From Paramecium sonneborni (taxonomy: Eukaryota; Ciliophora; Oligohymenophorea; Peniculida; Parameciidae), in the NCBI GenBank assembly GCA_905182985.1, contig CAJJDN010000045.1:428354-492353 (forward strand): a stretch of DNA of 64,000 bases, written 5' to 3'. The notes below the pieces were generated by a model. It was not told the origin of the DNA, did no database searches, and was given only the letters and a program-made list of their open reading frames with translations. Every line of letters begins with the position of its first letter. Within the stretch, counting starts at the first letter, position 1. Shown here one piece after another: positions 25,860 through 37,846 of this stretch. A program made the translations under genes and the position numbers.

Positions 25860-26961
25860 AAAATTACAAATATAATAATCTAAAAATTAATTATCAGTTC
25901 AATAATAATTCTAATATAAATGATATCTCATTTAAAAACTCTTTGTTTATAATAGTTTATGATTTCATCAAAACATTAATAGCTCAATCTATCTCTAGAT
26001 TTATTTCTTATTAAAGTGATTTAGTTTATAACTGTTAAAATTATTAAAAATCGCACTTTTTATTCAAATAAGATTTTTACTCTGAAAAACTAATTAATTC
26101 TTAATCGAATAAATATTCATTATCTATTAGTATTTTAATAAAGATCAGTAATTGAACTCATCAAGTCTTGTTTATTAACAATTTATTTGTAAAACTGTAA
26201 TTAATTAAGTTTTTTGAATTTTTAAAAATCTAAAAAAATCTTGTGCATCGATTTCTTATTGTCAGTTTTGATATAGATTAATATAAATTCTTTATTCTTA
26301 AAATTCTATATATTCTAATTCAGATTCTCTAAGAGATGAACTGGAGTATAAATATCTTATTATTAAAAAGGTTAAATTAATTCTACTTGAAATTATGAAA
26401 CACATTTAGTTAGTAAAGTTAAATTGTACTTACTTTTTTAGAGATTTCTTTTTGGTTATGGATTGCATAATGAACTGATTAAATGTTACATGATTGTATT
26501 TCCAAGAAATTATTATTTCTATAGATTAGAATGAAGAGAAAGATTAAAATTTGATTATGGATAAATTAATTATAGAGGGAGATAGTAATAATGAGATTGA
26601 TATGAAGGTTATTAATTTAAATGATATGGTTTTTATGACTTAGAGTTATAATTGATATCTTTAGGTAGGTGGGAATTATAAGGCATTTATCATTCTATTT
26701 ATACTCTTTAAGTAAATTTTAAGTGATTTGGTTAGACTTTGAAACATACCAAAAAACTTATTTAGTTCTATCCATCTCTTTTTAATGATATTAAACTCTT
26801 TCAATTTTATTATTTTTAGGATATTTATTAAAATTAACATAAACAGAATCATTCGTTTTGTTCTTATTCTTCTTCTTCCTAATTATCTTCTTTTTCAGTA
26901 ATCAATAAGAAAAAGATTATAAGTTGTTTGAACATATAATACATAAAAAATGATTATAATT
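25860..26961. other. Region open on both strands, no secure gene
   Basis: Minus 26320-26775 is a 152-codon TGA-free frame beginning MDRTKQVFWYVSKSNQIT. On the plus strand a purine-rich frame around 26520-26655 reads DQNEEKDQNLIMDKLIIEGD and ends at TGA. They overlap, so at most one is real. Ciliate coding strands are usually purine-rich, which favours the plus frame, yet it is short and lacks a good start. The rest is AT-rich spacer. Confidence 0.3.
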
Positions 26962-28712
26962 TCATTTATAATAATTTCTAAGTAATGCATTTAAAGATCT
27001 ATCAGACTCGAAATACTTGATATATCTAGAACATTAATCTGATGGATATAGTCTTTTCCATCCTCTACTTCTTTTCATTTCTTCTTCTGTCTCTTTTATA
27101 ATGTATTTTTCAAATTCTAATTAGTGTTTCTTAATATCATAATTGCTTTAATTTCTAACATAAGATAAATCTTATGAAAATCTTTAATCCTTTAATCATA
27201 ATGAAGTTTACTAATGGTACTATTCCTATAAGTGTAAATAGGTCTGCTAACATTTCTCCTTTAATTTTGAGATCTAATGGAGCATCAATATTAAGTGAAG
27301 GAGAAAAATTGACCTCCAAAAGCCATGGTTTCAAAAATTAATCTACTAATACATCAAATCCAAATAAAGAAAAACAATTTGATCTAAATGGTACATTCAT
27401 TTCACATGCTTAAAATATAGCACTTTCAACACTTATTATTGTCTTAATTATTAAATCTTCAATTCTTTCAAATATTTATTACTAAACTTTTTAACATAAT
27501 AAATACTTCATTTATTTTATTTAATTTTAAATATTCTCTTAAAGCTAATAAACTCCATTTACTTCCAACATAATCTAAAGTGGGATCTTAATTTGCAACA
27601 AAATTAGGAGAATCTTTATTTACAGAATAATTAGTTAAATGAACAAATCTATTCTATTTTACAGAATCTGGATTATAAGCTTCTGTAGCAAATCTTGCTA
27701 AACCATCTTAATATATGTATATTCTTAATGGATTTATACATGTTAGAGCAACATATATTCTTAAATCAAATTTCAAATTGTTTATTAATAATGGTTTATC
27801 TATATAATGTGAAACTACATAGGAATTATTAGCATTCTATTTATTCAAAATCTAAATTTAATTTAAATTTACATCTTATATTTTATCAGTTATAAAGATA
27901 CCTTTCCCTTAAGAACTAGCATGTGGTTTACATATATAAACAGGATTATTATTTTTTATTTTCTCATGCTCTTCTAAAAAATAACTCATCTCTATTGGTA
28001 AAATGTATGTTTTTGGTATAAAATTAAAATTTATAAACCCATGATTTATTTACATTTTTGATATATTTCGATGCATCAAATCTTTACGAGTCATTTCATA
28101 TGATTTTGGAAAATGACAAACTTTTTAATAAGCAAATAGATTTGTATAAACTTCAGATTTTATTGCACATGATGACCAATACAATGTCCAATTTTTATCA
28201 TTACTTTCCTTAAAACCATTCTCTTCCAATAATCCTTTTACTAATTTTATTGGACTACTCCCAAATTTAAAATAATAACCAACATCCTTTTTATTAACAT
28301 TCATACTTCATACATTTATTATTATTTCATTACTTCCTGAATATGGTTTAAATGTTAAACATCTTATCATTGGACTCAAATAACAACTATTATCTTTTAT
28401 TTAAGTTTTTGCTTATTATTGCTATCTATTTAAACTCACAGCCTTTCTTCTATATTTATCTTAACCATTATTATAAGTATTTCGAATTCCATTCAACACA
28501 TTTAATTATTACTTTTATAAAATTTATTAACAATCTTACTTTTATTTAAGGAAACAAAGCATTTCCAGTACTTGGTTTCTATCTGTAATTTTATTAAGCT
28601 GATTTACTATTTATTTCTAAACTTTACATTACTGTTCTTAATTGCTGTTTGGATGATAATGTTTTTTTAAAAGACTTATAATGTCATCAATTGAATCACT
28701 TGGAGAATTCAT
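26962..28712 (-). CDS. Tubulin-tyrosine-ligase-like (TTLL) protein 2
   Basis: At least four short introns (22-28 nt) give about 550 aa. Landmarks in order: [17 protein letters not shown] (ATP-grasp loop), [55 protein letters not shown] and the catalytic [20 protein letters not shown] followed by [11 protein letters not shown]. After the TTL domain comes the family extension [16 protein letters not shown]. The EVNFSPSL form and [12 protein letters not shown] extension are typical of TTLL4/5/7-like polyglutamylases. It lies head to tail with the other TTLL but shares little sequence with it outside the motifs, so it is not a recent duplicate. Confidence 0.88.
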
Positions 28713-29664
28713 CTAAAATTATTTAAACAGTATATATTATTAATTTTTATCATACATATATAAACTTCTTAAATTAGATTGAATTCTTAGACTATATATA
28801 TATACTTATTTAAATTTTAGTTATTTTATAATAACGCCGTCATAAAATAACATCAAATTTATTTTTTTATTGTTAATGTTTCAAAGTTAATGATAATTTC
28901 AAAATTAAACATAACAATTCTTGTCATATTTTGGTTTTGTAAACATATTAAAATAATTTAACTACAAATAAAATTTTTAGCATTTACATAATTATAGTGG
29001 CATAACTATAATAAACTCCGAGAATTTTTAAATTATTATTTCTAGGATATTTTTTGTACGTCAAACTTAAATACATACTTCATTCTTTTAAAATTAAATA
29101 GATTTTCTTTTGCAAATTTGAAAAATGTTTTACATTCAAATCTATCACAATAGAAACTTTAGATATATTTTTTTTTAATTTACTTTATGTTCTTATTAAG
29201 TCATCTGGATAATCATAAATACAGAATATTCTTTTTTTTCAATTGATTTTTTTTATATAACTTACATATTTTTATTTTTATTTGTTTCTGTATTGTTTTG
29301 CATAAATGTGAATTAAAATCTAATAGAAATTTTTTATTTGAATTTTCCAACTATTTGTTATAATCTAGATCTATTTTAAACGTAAGAAATTCATCAATAA
29401 TTTAAAGGTATAAAATTATAATGCATATTATAAAAATGCCAATTTCGTCTAAATTATGAAAGATTAAGTATTAACAAATTATACAATTTTAACTGAATAA
29501 TGACCAAGCTATAATTTTTATTAAAATATTAAGTTGAAATTAGATTATGTTTTTATTTTAATTAGATCATTTTTATGTATTTCTTAATACATTAATTATT
29601 AAATGATTAATATAAAATTTTACGTAATAATTATTTATTTAATATTGCAAATTTCTGAATAAGA
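28713..29664 (-). other. AT-rich spacer with a possible minus-strand gene
   Basis: Between 29080 and 29394 on the minus strand, a first frame (MNFLRLKQIQIITNSWKIQ) and a second frame (IFCIYDYPDDLIRTQSKLKK, then VSIVIDLNVKHFSNLQKKI) look protein-like, but no splice pair I tried joins them in frame. It could be a small gene with a sequencing slip. The rest of this stretch is plain spacer. Confidence 0.3.
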
Positions 29665-30504
29665 ATGAATGAAATAATGAGGTTGCAATAGAAGAGTAAA
29701 AAATAAAATTTAGAGTTGAATATATTATGGGAATAATTAGCGGAGATGTAAATAAAATTTGTAAAATTATAATTATTCATTTAGAAATAAAGAAATAAGA
29801 GTTTGAAAAAAAGTTAGGAGAATAGATTTTCTTATTTAGTTTTTGTAAATATTATTCCATTTTTATATTTGCATGAAATTTTGAAATTAAGACTGCTGAG
29901 TAGCTATATGAAAGAAATAATAACCAATTATTTATTAAATTATCGGTTAGAGAAATTGAAGGTAATTTCTTAATTAGAAATGGAAATTAATGAAGAAAAA
30001 GAAAAGCTTCCAATAATATATTATGAAATATTAGAGGATTTGATCAAAAGGTCAAATGAATATACTAAATAAATATTTTAATTGAATATTAAGGGAGTAA
30101 AATTAATATAAACATACACACCTTTATTTTTAATGTAAGTATCTGAATGTGAGGGAATTGAACTATTTAGATTAATACCAGAAGAGTTGATGAAGATGAC
30201 AAATCATTTAATATTTCTTGATTTTAGTAAGTATACAGATGAGAAAAGAAACTAATTATTAGAGATTTATGAAAATAAATTACAAATAACTAGCTAGATG
30301 GAATAATAAATGAATACAAATGATAAATTTGAAATTATATTTGCGAGAATTGCTAAAATGTGGTTGAAATAAACTTACTATTAAGAAACTTATAATTAAT
30401 TTAGGTTAATAATGATTCTAATAAAAAGGAAGGAAAATATAGGATAATTTGTAAGATAATTGGAAAAGTTAGATAGAGAGAATAGTCTTAAATAATTTGA
30501 TTGA
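29665..30504 (+). CDS. Hypothetical protein, 279 aa
   Basis: An intronless ORF of 280 codons, too long to be chance under the TGA-only code at this base composition. It is mostly alpha-helical and charged. The N-terminal third has one moderately hydrophobic segment (YLVFVNIIPFLYLHEILKL), and the middle reads KLKVISQLEMEINEEKEKLP and IELFRLIPEELMKMTNHLIF. There is no signal peptide. No family recognised. It converges on the acidic secreted protein at 30524 with 19 bp between stops. Confidence 0.65.
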
Positions 30505-30523
30505 TAAACATACTTTACAATAT

Positions 30524-31030
30524 TCATGATTTTTAAGTGTATTATAATTCTTCAAATTATTATTAACAATTATTTTGAGTATCTGATGAACATAATTTTA
30601 ATTCATTTTGTTCAAAGTTAATGGCGGATGGTGTTTCATCTTATAAATTTTATGAAGCATCTATAACTATATTATCAGGTTTATCATTGTGAGTATCAGA
30701 ATATAAAAGTTCATCTCTAATAATTTCTAAAAAATCTGCTCCAATATTCATAGCAGTTTCATCATCATGAAATGTATATTAAGCATCAAGAGTTTGTTCT
30801 TCACCAATTTAATAATTTACTAAAGTATCATATTCTTCTTCAAAATCATCATATTCAAAAGAAGATTAAATTTCTTAATTTTCAATTTTAGATTTAATTC
30901 TATTTTGAAGTTCTTCATTAGATTAATTTTAAGTGTTTTCTGAAGATTAATCATCAAGATGAGAAAATTCATTTTGACACAAAATTAATGTGTGTAGTAG
31001 TGTAATGATAAAAAAGATTATTTTATTCAT
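30524..31030 (-). CDS. Acidic protein with signal peptide, 168 aa
   Basis: An intronless ORF of 169 codons. The N-terminus MNKIIFFIITLLHTLILCQN is a classical cleavable signal peptide, probably cut after LCQ. The mature part is very acidic (FEYDDFEEEYDTL; HDDETAMNIGADFLEIIRDE) with two cysteines near the end. A secreted or secretory-granule or lumenal calcium-binding protein is possible; Paramecium trichocyst matrix proteins are acidic, but no family motif was seen. Divergent from the gene at 31050, with 19 bp between start codons. Confidence 0.65.
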
Positions 31031-31049
31031 TATTTAATAATTAATAATT

Positions 31050-31445
31050 ATGCGAAAATCATAGAAAACAGGTTCTTAGTAGCATATAAAAAATATTCTG
31101 AGTCCTTTGATTATTTAATAAAATTCATAAAGTCCAGAATAATCATTATAAAATAGACCTTAAAATATAATAGGAAGGAAATCATCTTTGATTGAATTAC
31201 ACAGAGTTGAAAGTGATTTAATAAAATTAAGACCATAAAGAGTTTTATAAGTAGTGAAAGAAGCTAAGAAACAACTTCTCTCTTAATAAAATCCTAGAAA
31301 TGAGAAAAAAATAAAACCAAGAGTAGAGACATCAGAATGCTAATATAGAGGATTAGATTTTACATTTGCATAGAATTTCTCAAATAAATAGATAATATTG
31401 AAAGAATTCTCAACTAATGGACTTAGAAAAAGATTCTTTGTTTGA
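31050..31445 (+). CDS. Small basic protein, 131 aa
   Basis: An intronless ORF of 132 codons, beginning MRKSQKTGSQQHIKN. Strongly basic, with IIGRKSSLIELHRVESDLIK and NEKKIKPRVETSE, ending NGLRKRFFV. No membrane segment or signal. The purine-rich strand supports this strand over an opposite-strand open frame. Family not recognised; a nucleic-acid- or microtubule-associated role is conceivable but not shown. It converges on snurportin, 24 bp between stops. Confidence 0.6.
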
Positions 31446-31469
31446 TTTAGTATCAATTATTTATTTATA

Positions 31470-32487
31470 TCATTGTATCCTTAGAGGAGGCAAAAGCTTC
31501 CAGAACCTTATTTTAGAATATGGATCTTCCAAAAATTTGGATGGATCTTTAATTTCAAGTAAGATCAATTCTTAATCAGAAATTTTAATTTTAGCATCTA
31601 CAATAACTTTAGTATTTTTATTGGTTGAATGTGAAGCTATCTTATAACCGTCTCTAGTTAATAACTGATTTTAGAATAGACTAAGAGTTAGAGTTATAGA
31701 GTTGTCAAATTTATATTTGATACATTCTTCTTTGAAATTTTCATCTGTAAATTCATCTTAATAGATAAAACATTCTGGATTTACTCCAGCATAATAGTAA
31801 GAATCTTTACGAATAAAAAGTAAACCATTTTTAGTATAAGGAAAGATAGTTTTCTATAATTCAGTAATTGATGGAATTACAGGAATCCATTCAAAATTAT
31901 AATCTTATTCTTCTGAATCTTTACTTAATTAATTTAGAATATGTCCTTTAATCCAAAAATATCTTAATTCAGCAACTTACTCACTCATATCCATCTTACC
32001 CCATTACAATATATCATAAATATAAACTGTGTTTGCACATAAAAAACAATCTAAAATACATCTACCAATCAAAGTCTTTTAACTTCCTAATTAATTTATT
32101 ATATTTATAATTACCTCCTGGAAGTGAAGATGTAAATTTATATTTTAGACCATTTATTGTTTTTAAAACTGTTACTCCTTAATTACTACTTACTATACAT
32201 CTTTATCCAACTGGAAGTATTCGTATAAAATATTCACTTATACAAATTGATTCACCATTATAATATTCGAAACTTTAAAAATTCTTACAAAATTTTCGCA
32301 GGTTTTATTAATCTAGTTTTTTAGTAGGTTCTTCAAGTTTTAGTTTATTGAATTCTATCTCTATTTCCTCTGTTTATTACTTTTCTTCTTCTTTTAGCCA
32401 AAACCTTTTTTGATTAAAGATAGCTAAACGACTCATTTTTCTAATATTATCACTTTCTCTCTCCACTATTTATTAATTCAATTTCAT
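31470..32487 (-). CDS. SNUPN: Snurportin-1-like m3G-cap-binding import adaptor
   Basis: One intron (32087-32114, 28 nt) gives about 330 aa. The cap-binding domain is recognised by RILPVGQRCIVSSNQGVTVL, KYKFTSSLPGG (human CPVGKRALIVASRGST and FSSLLPGG), then CILDCFLCANTVYIYDIL with the conserved Trp in ELRYFWIKGHIL, and NGLLFIRKDSYYYAGVNP (human DGLLFYHKQTHYSPG). The N-terminal region has RxxLAIFNQKRFW, in the place of the importin-beta-binding helix. Snurportin carries m3G-capped snRNPs into the nucleus. It ends by TGA at 31470; a short alternative C-terminus by a 27-nt intron is possible but would be in phase and change little. Confidence 0.8.
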
Positions 32488-32562
32488 TTTATTTAAAATA
32501 TTATCAAATCAAAATTTTCACTTTAGATCCTTATATATTTTATGAATAATTTCTATATATAA

Positions 32563-33456
32563 TCAATTCAATATAATGGCATGTACATAATCATAGTTTT
32601 CATTATCAAGAATTCCTAATAATGAATGTAAAGTATGTACTGGATCAGGATTGTTTTATGGATATTTGCTAAAACCCCCATAATTAGATTAACAATGCTC
32701 TAAAAATTCTATTAATCGTTCTTTATCTAATAAATCTAAACCTAACAATTTTAAAGTCCATCCATTCCAAAATGAATAACAAGAATCAGGAACTTTATTA
32801 ACTCTTCCAGCTATACCTCCAGTCATTTTACATTATCTAAATACTAACCATTCTATTAAACTACTTTTTAATGGTATATCTATTTTTAATATTGTTAAAC
32901 TAGCAACAGCGCAGTAGGTTGCACCACAATGAGATTCTTAAGATGGTTATAAACCAAAAGCTCCATCTTAATTTTAACAAGTCAAAATGAATTACCCGAC
33001 AATTTACTAAAATTCGCTTGTATCTATATCCAACATATCTAAATATGATAATGCACTGAAGACCATTCTTAAGTCTGCATCATTTGAAGATTTTGATGAA
33101 CGAATATTGCCATCTTCCTAAATAAGTTATCGAACAAAATTTAAAGCTTATTCTTTATTTATTTCCATGTTTGGAGAGATCTGTTTCAATACAGAAATTG
33201 CACAATAAGAATTTACAATTGAAGGTTCTGAATCATCAAATTTTGAGGCTCTGTATTGATTTGGTTGTACTTCAAATGCTTTCAAGTAATCAACTATAGA
33301 TTATTTATCATATTCAGATTTCAATAATTTTAACACTGTCACACAACAATATAAAAATAAAGCCTTTAAAGATTCCATTTTAATTGGGAGTTGCTATTTG
33401 TATAGGACCATTTTGATGAATTCTTCATGTTTGTCAAGTTTTAACTATTATTACAT
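32563..33456 (-). CDS. PGGT1B: Geranylgeranyltransferase type I beta subunit
   Basis: An intronless ORF of 298 codons. The alpha-alpha barrel repeats are visible: NQDGAFGLQPSQESHCGATY, KMTGGIAGRVNKVPDSCYSF and SNYGGFSKYPQNNPDPVHTL. Zinc ligands Asp and Cys are in PDSCYSFW and His in DPVHTLHS. The N-terminus LDKHEEFIKMVLYKQQLP matches the H-x-x-F...LP start of this subunit, and the SQESHCGATYCAVASL block favours GGTase-I beta over farnesyltransferase beta. It prenylates CaaX proteins ending in Leu, such as Rho-type GTPases, with an alpha subunit encoded elsewhere. Length is slightly short (family about 340-380). Its start is 17 bp from the NEK kinase start. Confidence 0.88.
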
Positions 33457-33473
33457 ATTAAATTATTATTAAA

Positions 33474-35199
33474 ATGGAAAGCAAACTATAAAATTTTGAG
33501 ATCCTGAACAAGCTAGGTATGATTGAAGTAGTTAAAATTGTTTTAGGTTCCGGAGCCTATTCTTCTGTTTACAAAGTGTAAAGAAAGTCTGATGGAAATA
33601 TTTATGCTTTAAAGAAAGTAAATAGATGTCATGAAATAAAATAAAGGTTAAATTAGTGGATATTGGGGATAGAGAGAAACAGAATGCTTTGAATGAGGTT
33701 CGTTTTATAGCATCAATTCATCATGAGAATGTGGTTTCTTACAAGGAATGTTTTATAGAAGATAACAATTTATGGTATGATAAATCGTTGTAAACTAAGT
33801 ATTATAATGGAGTACGCAGAAGGAGGAGATTTATTGTAAAAGATTTAGAGGTTTGTAAAAAAATAGTAAATGATTCCGGAATAAGAAATATGGCAAGTTG
33901 CAATATAAGTTTTATAAGGATTAAGAGCATTACATCATAAAAAAATATTACATCGTGATTTGAAATGTGCAAATATATTTTTATATGAAAATGATTAAGT
34001 GAAGCTTGGTGACTTTAATGTTTCTAAATTGGCTAAAAATGGTTTAGTTTACACTTAAACTGGTACACCATATTATGCTAGTCCAGAAGTTTGGTAAGAT
34101 AAACCATATGATCATAAAGCTGATATTTGGTCATTAGGTTGTGTCATTTATGAAGCCTGCTCTCTTAAACCGTATATATGATTAAACTATTAGTGTTAGA
34201 CCATTTAGAGCTAAAGATATGGATGGACTTTATAAATCTGTTCTAAGAGGATAATATTAACCTATCCCAGTAATTTATTCATAAGAGTTAGTTCAATTGA
34301 TTAAAACTATGATGTAAGTACATCCTCAAAATCGACCAGATTGTGGTAAAGATTTATAAATCATATTTTAGATAAGTTACTTTAATATTAATATGTACAA
34401 AAGAAGGCAAAATAATTTGATATTCCTTTAAATTCTGAAGATATCGAAGATGATTTATTAAAGACTATTAAATGGCCAATCACTAGAAAAGGATTGTAAA
34501 CTAATAAATCAGAACTTATCAATTTAAATTTCTAATTGCCTGGTAGTAATTACTTAAATTAACATAATTCTAATCATATTAGAAGAAATCAATAATCTAA
34601 TAGAATTAAATCTTAAGATACTAATGATTCCATATCTCTTAATTAACCTAATGAGGCTTTACATTAATTAATGAAATAAATTACTTAACTTGAATAAAAA
34701 GATATTGAAAGGAGTCCTAATGTTAAATAGAATCTAAACAAATCTACTTCTAAATAGACTATTTAAGATAATATCTTACCTCCAGACAGAAGATTAAGAG
34801 TTTCTAATTCAACTCATGAAAAACATGAAAAATATGAATCAATATAACCGTAATTATTCAATCAATATTATAAGTAAATGTATCTCAAAGGATAGAATAG
34901 AACATTAAATTTAAATAAATTCTAATTACTATGCTAAAGATGTTATCCAATCACTTAATAAGTAACATTATTCATAAAAGTTACCTATAATTTCTGGAAC
35001 TTAAAGATAAGAAGAAGAATAGTTTATTTTAAGAAAGAACTCTTCAAATGAACGAAATCATAGTAATCATATTAAAAGATCTAAAAATGATTTATTAAAG
35101 AAAGATCTCTCTATGTAGCCTAGTGCAGAAAGACCTACTGTTTTGATGAAAATAATTGAAGAACATTAATAACTACCTAAAATAAAAAAAAAGTAGTGA
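33474..35199 (+). CDS. NEK-family (NIMA-related) protein kinase
   Basis: Several introns (29, 29, 25 and 22 nt among them) lie in the kinase domain; the product is about 530 aa. Motifs: GSGAYSSVYKV glycine loop, YALKK, HENVVSYKECF, catalytic ILHRDLKCANIF, then KLGDFNVSKLA, TGTPYYASPEVWQ, DIWSLGCVIYE and RPFRAKDMDGLYKSVLRG. The last is typical of NEK kinases. DFG is DFN here. The C-terminal 250 residues are a Gln/Asn/Ser-rich tail with scattered basic patches and no clear coiled coil. NEKs in ciliates act at basal bodies and control cilia length; that role is inferred from the family. Confidence 0.88.
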
Positions 35200-35266
35200 G
35201 ATATAATTAAATAATCACACTATATATAATTTTCCATATTAAAAAATATATTTTTTAATTGATGTA

Positions 35267-36841
35267 TCAGAAATATTTGAAAATTTAAGCATTCCATCCA
35301 TCAACAACAACACCTAAACCATTATTTCTCATATCATCTCCACTTCTTACATAAGTTTATCCACTAATCATTTCAGTTATAGTTTATTATCCACTAGATG
35401 CATCACTTAATTTAACAAGTCCATATCCAGATCCATCAGAATAATTAATAATAACAACAATTTTATCAGATGAATTAGTCCACTAAAATGAGTATATATG
35501 AATAGGATTACTTTAAAAGCAAAGAATTTCCAATATTAATCTCCAGTAACGTTTAATTGTTACCAATTTCCTGATTTAAATACATCTTTTTTTAATATTG
35601 GTAATACTTTTCCATAAAACCATTTAACATATGTTGAACCATTTTCTTTATAACTTCTTCTTAAATGAACATCTAATTTATTTGATAACCCTTCTAATTA
35701 ACCATGATTAATAAATCTAGCTCCTGGAATAGAATAACTCATTAATGCAGCAACACATGAGATATAATCTTTTCCACTGAATTTTATAATAGCTCTTGGT
35801 TCATCATGATTTTCAACAAAATGATTTGAATGAGATGCATACTATTGTATAAATAATATAAATACATTTAAATTTAAATTAGATAATATAGGTCTAACCT
35901 TTCCAACATCCAAAGTTGCTTATTAATCTAATAACCATTTTTCATAAACATAGTCAAATCCTAAATTGATTAGATCTTATTCCTTTCCCCAATAAACTTC
36001 AGCTAAAAATATAGTATTAGGATATTATTATTTGGTTTCTTTTATGGCTTCAGACCAAAATTCAGATGAAGGTCTTTTATAACCCCATGCATCTAATTAA
36101 GGTTTCCATTTATTGTAGAATAGATCATTCAATATAACCATAGCCATATCACATCTCATACCATCTGACATTGATGCAATCTTTTTTACTACTGACTTTA
36201 AATAGTTTCTAGTATCTTAATTCCAATAATTCCATTAAGCAGTATCTTTCCAAAATCCATCCCATTAATCACCACCATAACTAACTCCATCAGGTAAGTA
36301 AAATTCAGAATCATATGGTTTAGGAGTATTAGGAGGAGCCCTTATATAATAATCAATATTTGATGTTCTATATGGACTATCTATTGCAGAATGATTAGGA
36401 ACAAAATCAAGCATCAATTTTAAGCCCATATCATTCAATTTCTTTCTCAGATTTATTATATCTTGATCTGTACCTAGTTCTGAATTACATACAAACTAAG
36501 TAATCGCGTAAGGTGAACCTATGACATCATCAATTGTAAAGTCAGGCAAGTTAGATTTATAATCATTTGCGTGGGCTTTATCAAAATCTAACCCATATTT
36601 TCCAAGTTGCCAAATACCTATTTTAATATTATAGATAACCCATTAGCCAAACATAATCTACTCCAATGTCCTTAAGATGTTGAAATTCTTCTATTGGAAT
36701 ATCATTCAATTTGCTTATCTTTCTTCCATATTTATTGGTTAATTCATATAACCAAGGTCTTAATGATAGTTCGTAGATTGTTGGATTATATGCATTCACC
36801 AAAACATTCATTAATAAAAACCCGATGACGAATTTATTCAT
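35267..36841 (-). CDS. Secreted alpha-amylase (GH13)
   Basis: Three introns (36618-36639, and two of 24 and 29 nt) give about 500 aa. Signal peptide MNKFVIGFLLMNVLVNA. The four GH13 regions are present: MLDFVPNHSA (I), DGMRCDMAMV (II, nucleophile Asp), FLAEVYWG (III, acid Glu) and HFVENHDEPRA (IV). A C-terminal beta domain follows, with NYSDGSGYGLVKLSD. The enzyme would hydrolyse alpha-1,4-glucan in food vacuoles or outside the cell. The region-I spacing VWLMGIWQLGKYG is more like bacterial-type or GH13 subfamilies acting on short maltodextrins than animal amylase; subfamily left open. Confidence 0.88.
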
Positions 36842-37010
36842 TATATTTATTAATATAAAACAATTTTTTTATCAATTTCCACTTAAACTTTAATTAATTG
36901 ATCAAACAATCCTTCTGTGCTATATTTTATTTTTATCTGAGTTCATATACATTCATACATATGTTAATTAAACTATTATATTTTTATCCTTAATTTGATT
37001 CTAAAAAACC

Positions 37011-37814
37011 ATGATTGAGATTGAAATACTTGAATAAAATTATCTTGAGTTACCTTATAATAACCATTATAAAATTTTTTAGACAGATTTTATTTTTTGT
37101 ATGCTAGATATCTAATAAAATGAAAAAATCAAAAAAAAGATTTTTAGAAAATTTATTTTCCTAAAAAATGAATTTTAATTAAGGTTTAATAATCGAACAT
37201 GATTCTTGAGAATTAAATGTTATTAATCCTAAAGTAATAAAAGATAATGAGTAAGCGTATTTCAAATGAATTAAATTCAGTTCTCTTTTAATACCATCTC
37301 TACGGTCAATGATGCTAATTACTCGCTAAAAAGTTATTTGTTTCATAATTTATTGTATTAAAATAGTAAATATATATTAATTTATTATTCCAAAGTTGTT
37401 TTTTTAATCTATTTTATCCAATCTTTTTGATATAATTAAAGATTTGATTAGCCTTATATGCATATTAATTTATATTTTTTAATCTGATTCTATAAGGAGA
37501 GTTTATTAATAAATCATATTAGAATTTTTAATAATCTGTTGTTTGCTAATTCAGAAGGTTTTTTATTGAGAGAATTATAAAATGATGAAAAAATTATCAC
37601 AACTATAATTAAAATTACTCTAAATATTAATTTAATATAATTAGGTACAATTGCAAAGCTTTAGAATTATTGCTTGCTAATTTATCTTTATATCATCTTA
37701 TAAAAAATAAGATATTATTTAAAACAAATTCATAAGTTTATCTAAGTCTAAATACCTTTAATATAGTAAAACATATTTAAACTAAAACAAAAAAAAACAT
37801 TGATAAGTTGTTGA
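37011..37814 (+). CDS. Putative multi-exon gene, helical repeat-like
   Basis: Several exon-like frames follow each other: MIEIEILEQNYLELPYNNHY; SLLIPSLRSMMLITRQKVIC; SNLFDIIKDLISLICI; and INHIRIFNNLLFANSEGFLL followed by RELQNDEKIITTIIKI. Introns such as 30-nt GTA...CAG near 37255 join some, but not all joins could be resolved. The alpha-helical Leu/Ile pattern and the order of blocks vaguely recall SAPS/PP6 regulatory subunits, but this is weak. It could also be a decaying gene. Confidence 0.3.
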
Positions 37815-37846
37815 TTAATAAGTAAATAATTTAATTAATTTTTACT

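Noticed and set aside
31046..31460. Minus-strand frame continuing from snurportin into the acidic protein
   Set aside because: It is open but pyrimidine-rich, and needs a frame shift; the plus-strand 131-aa basic protein explains the region better.
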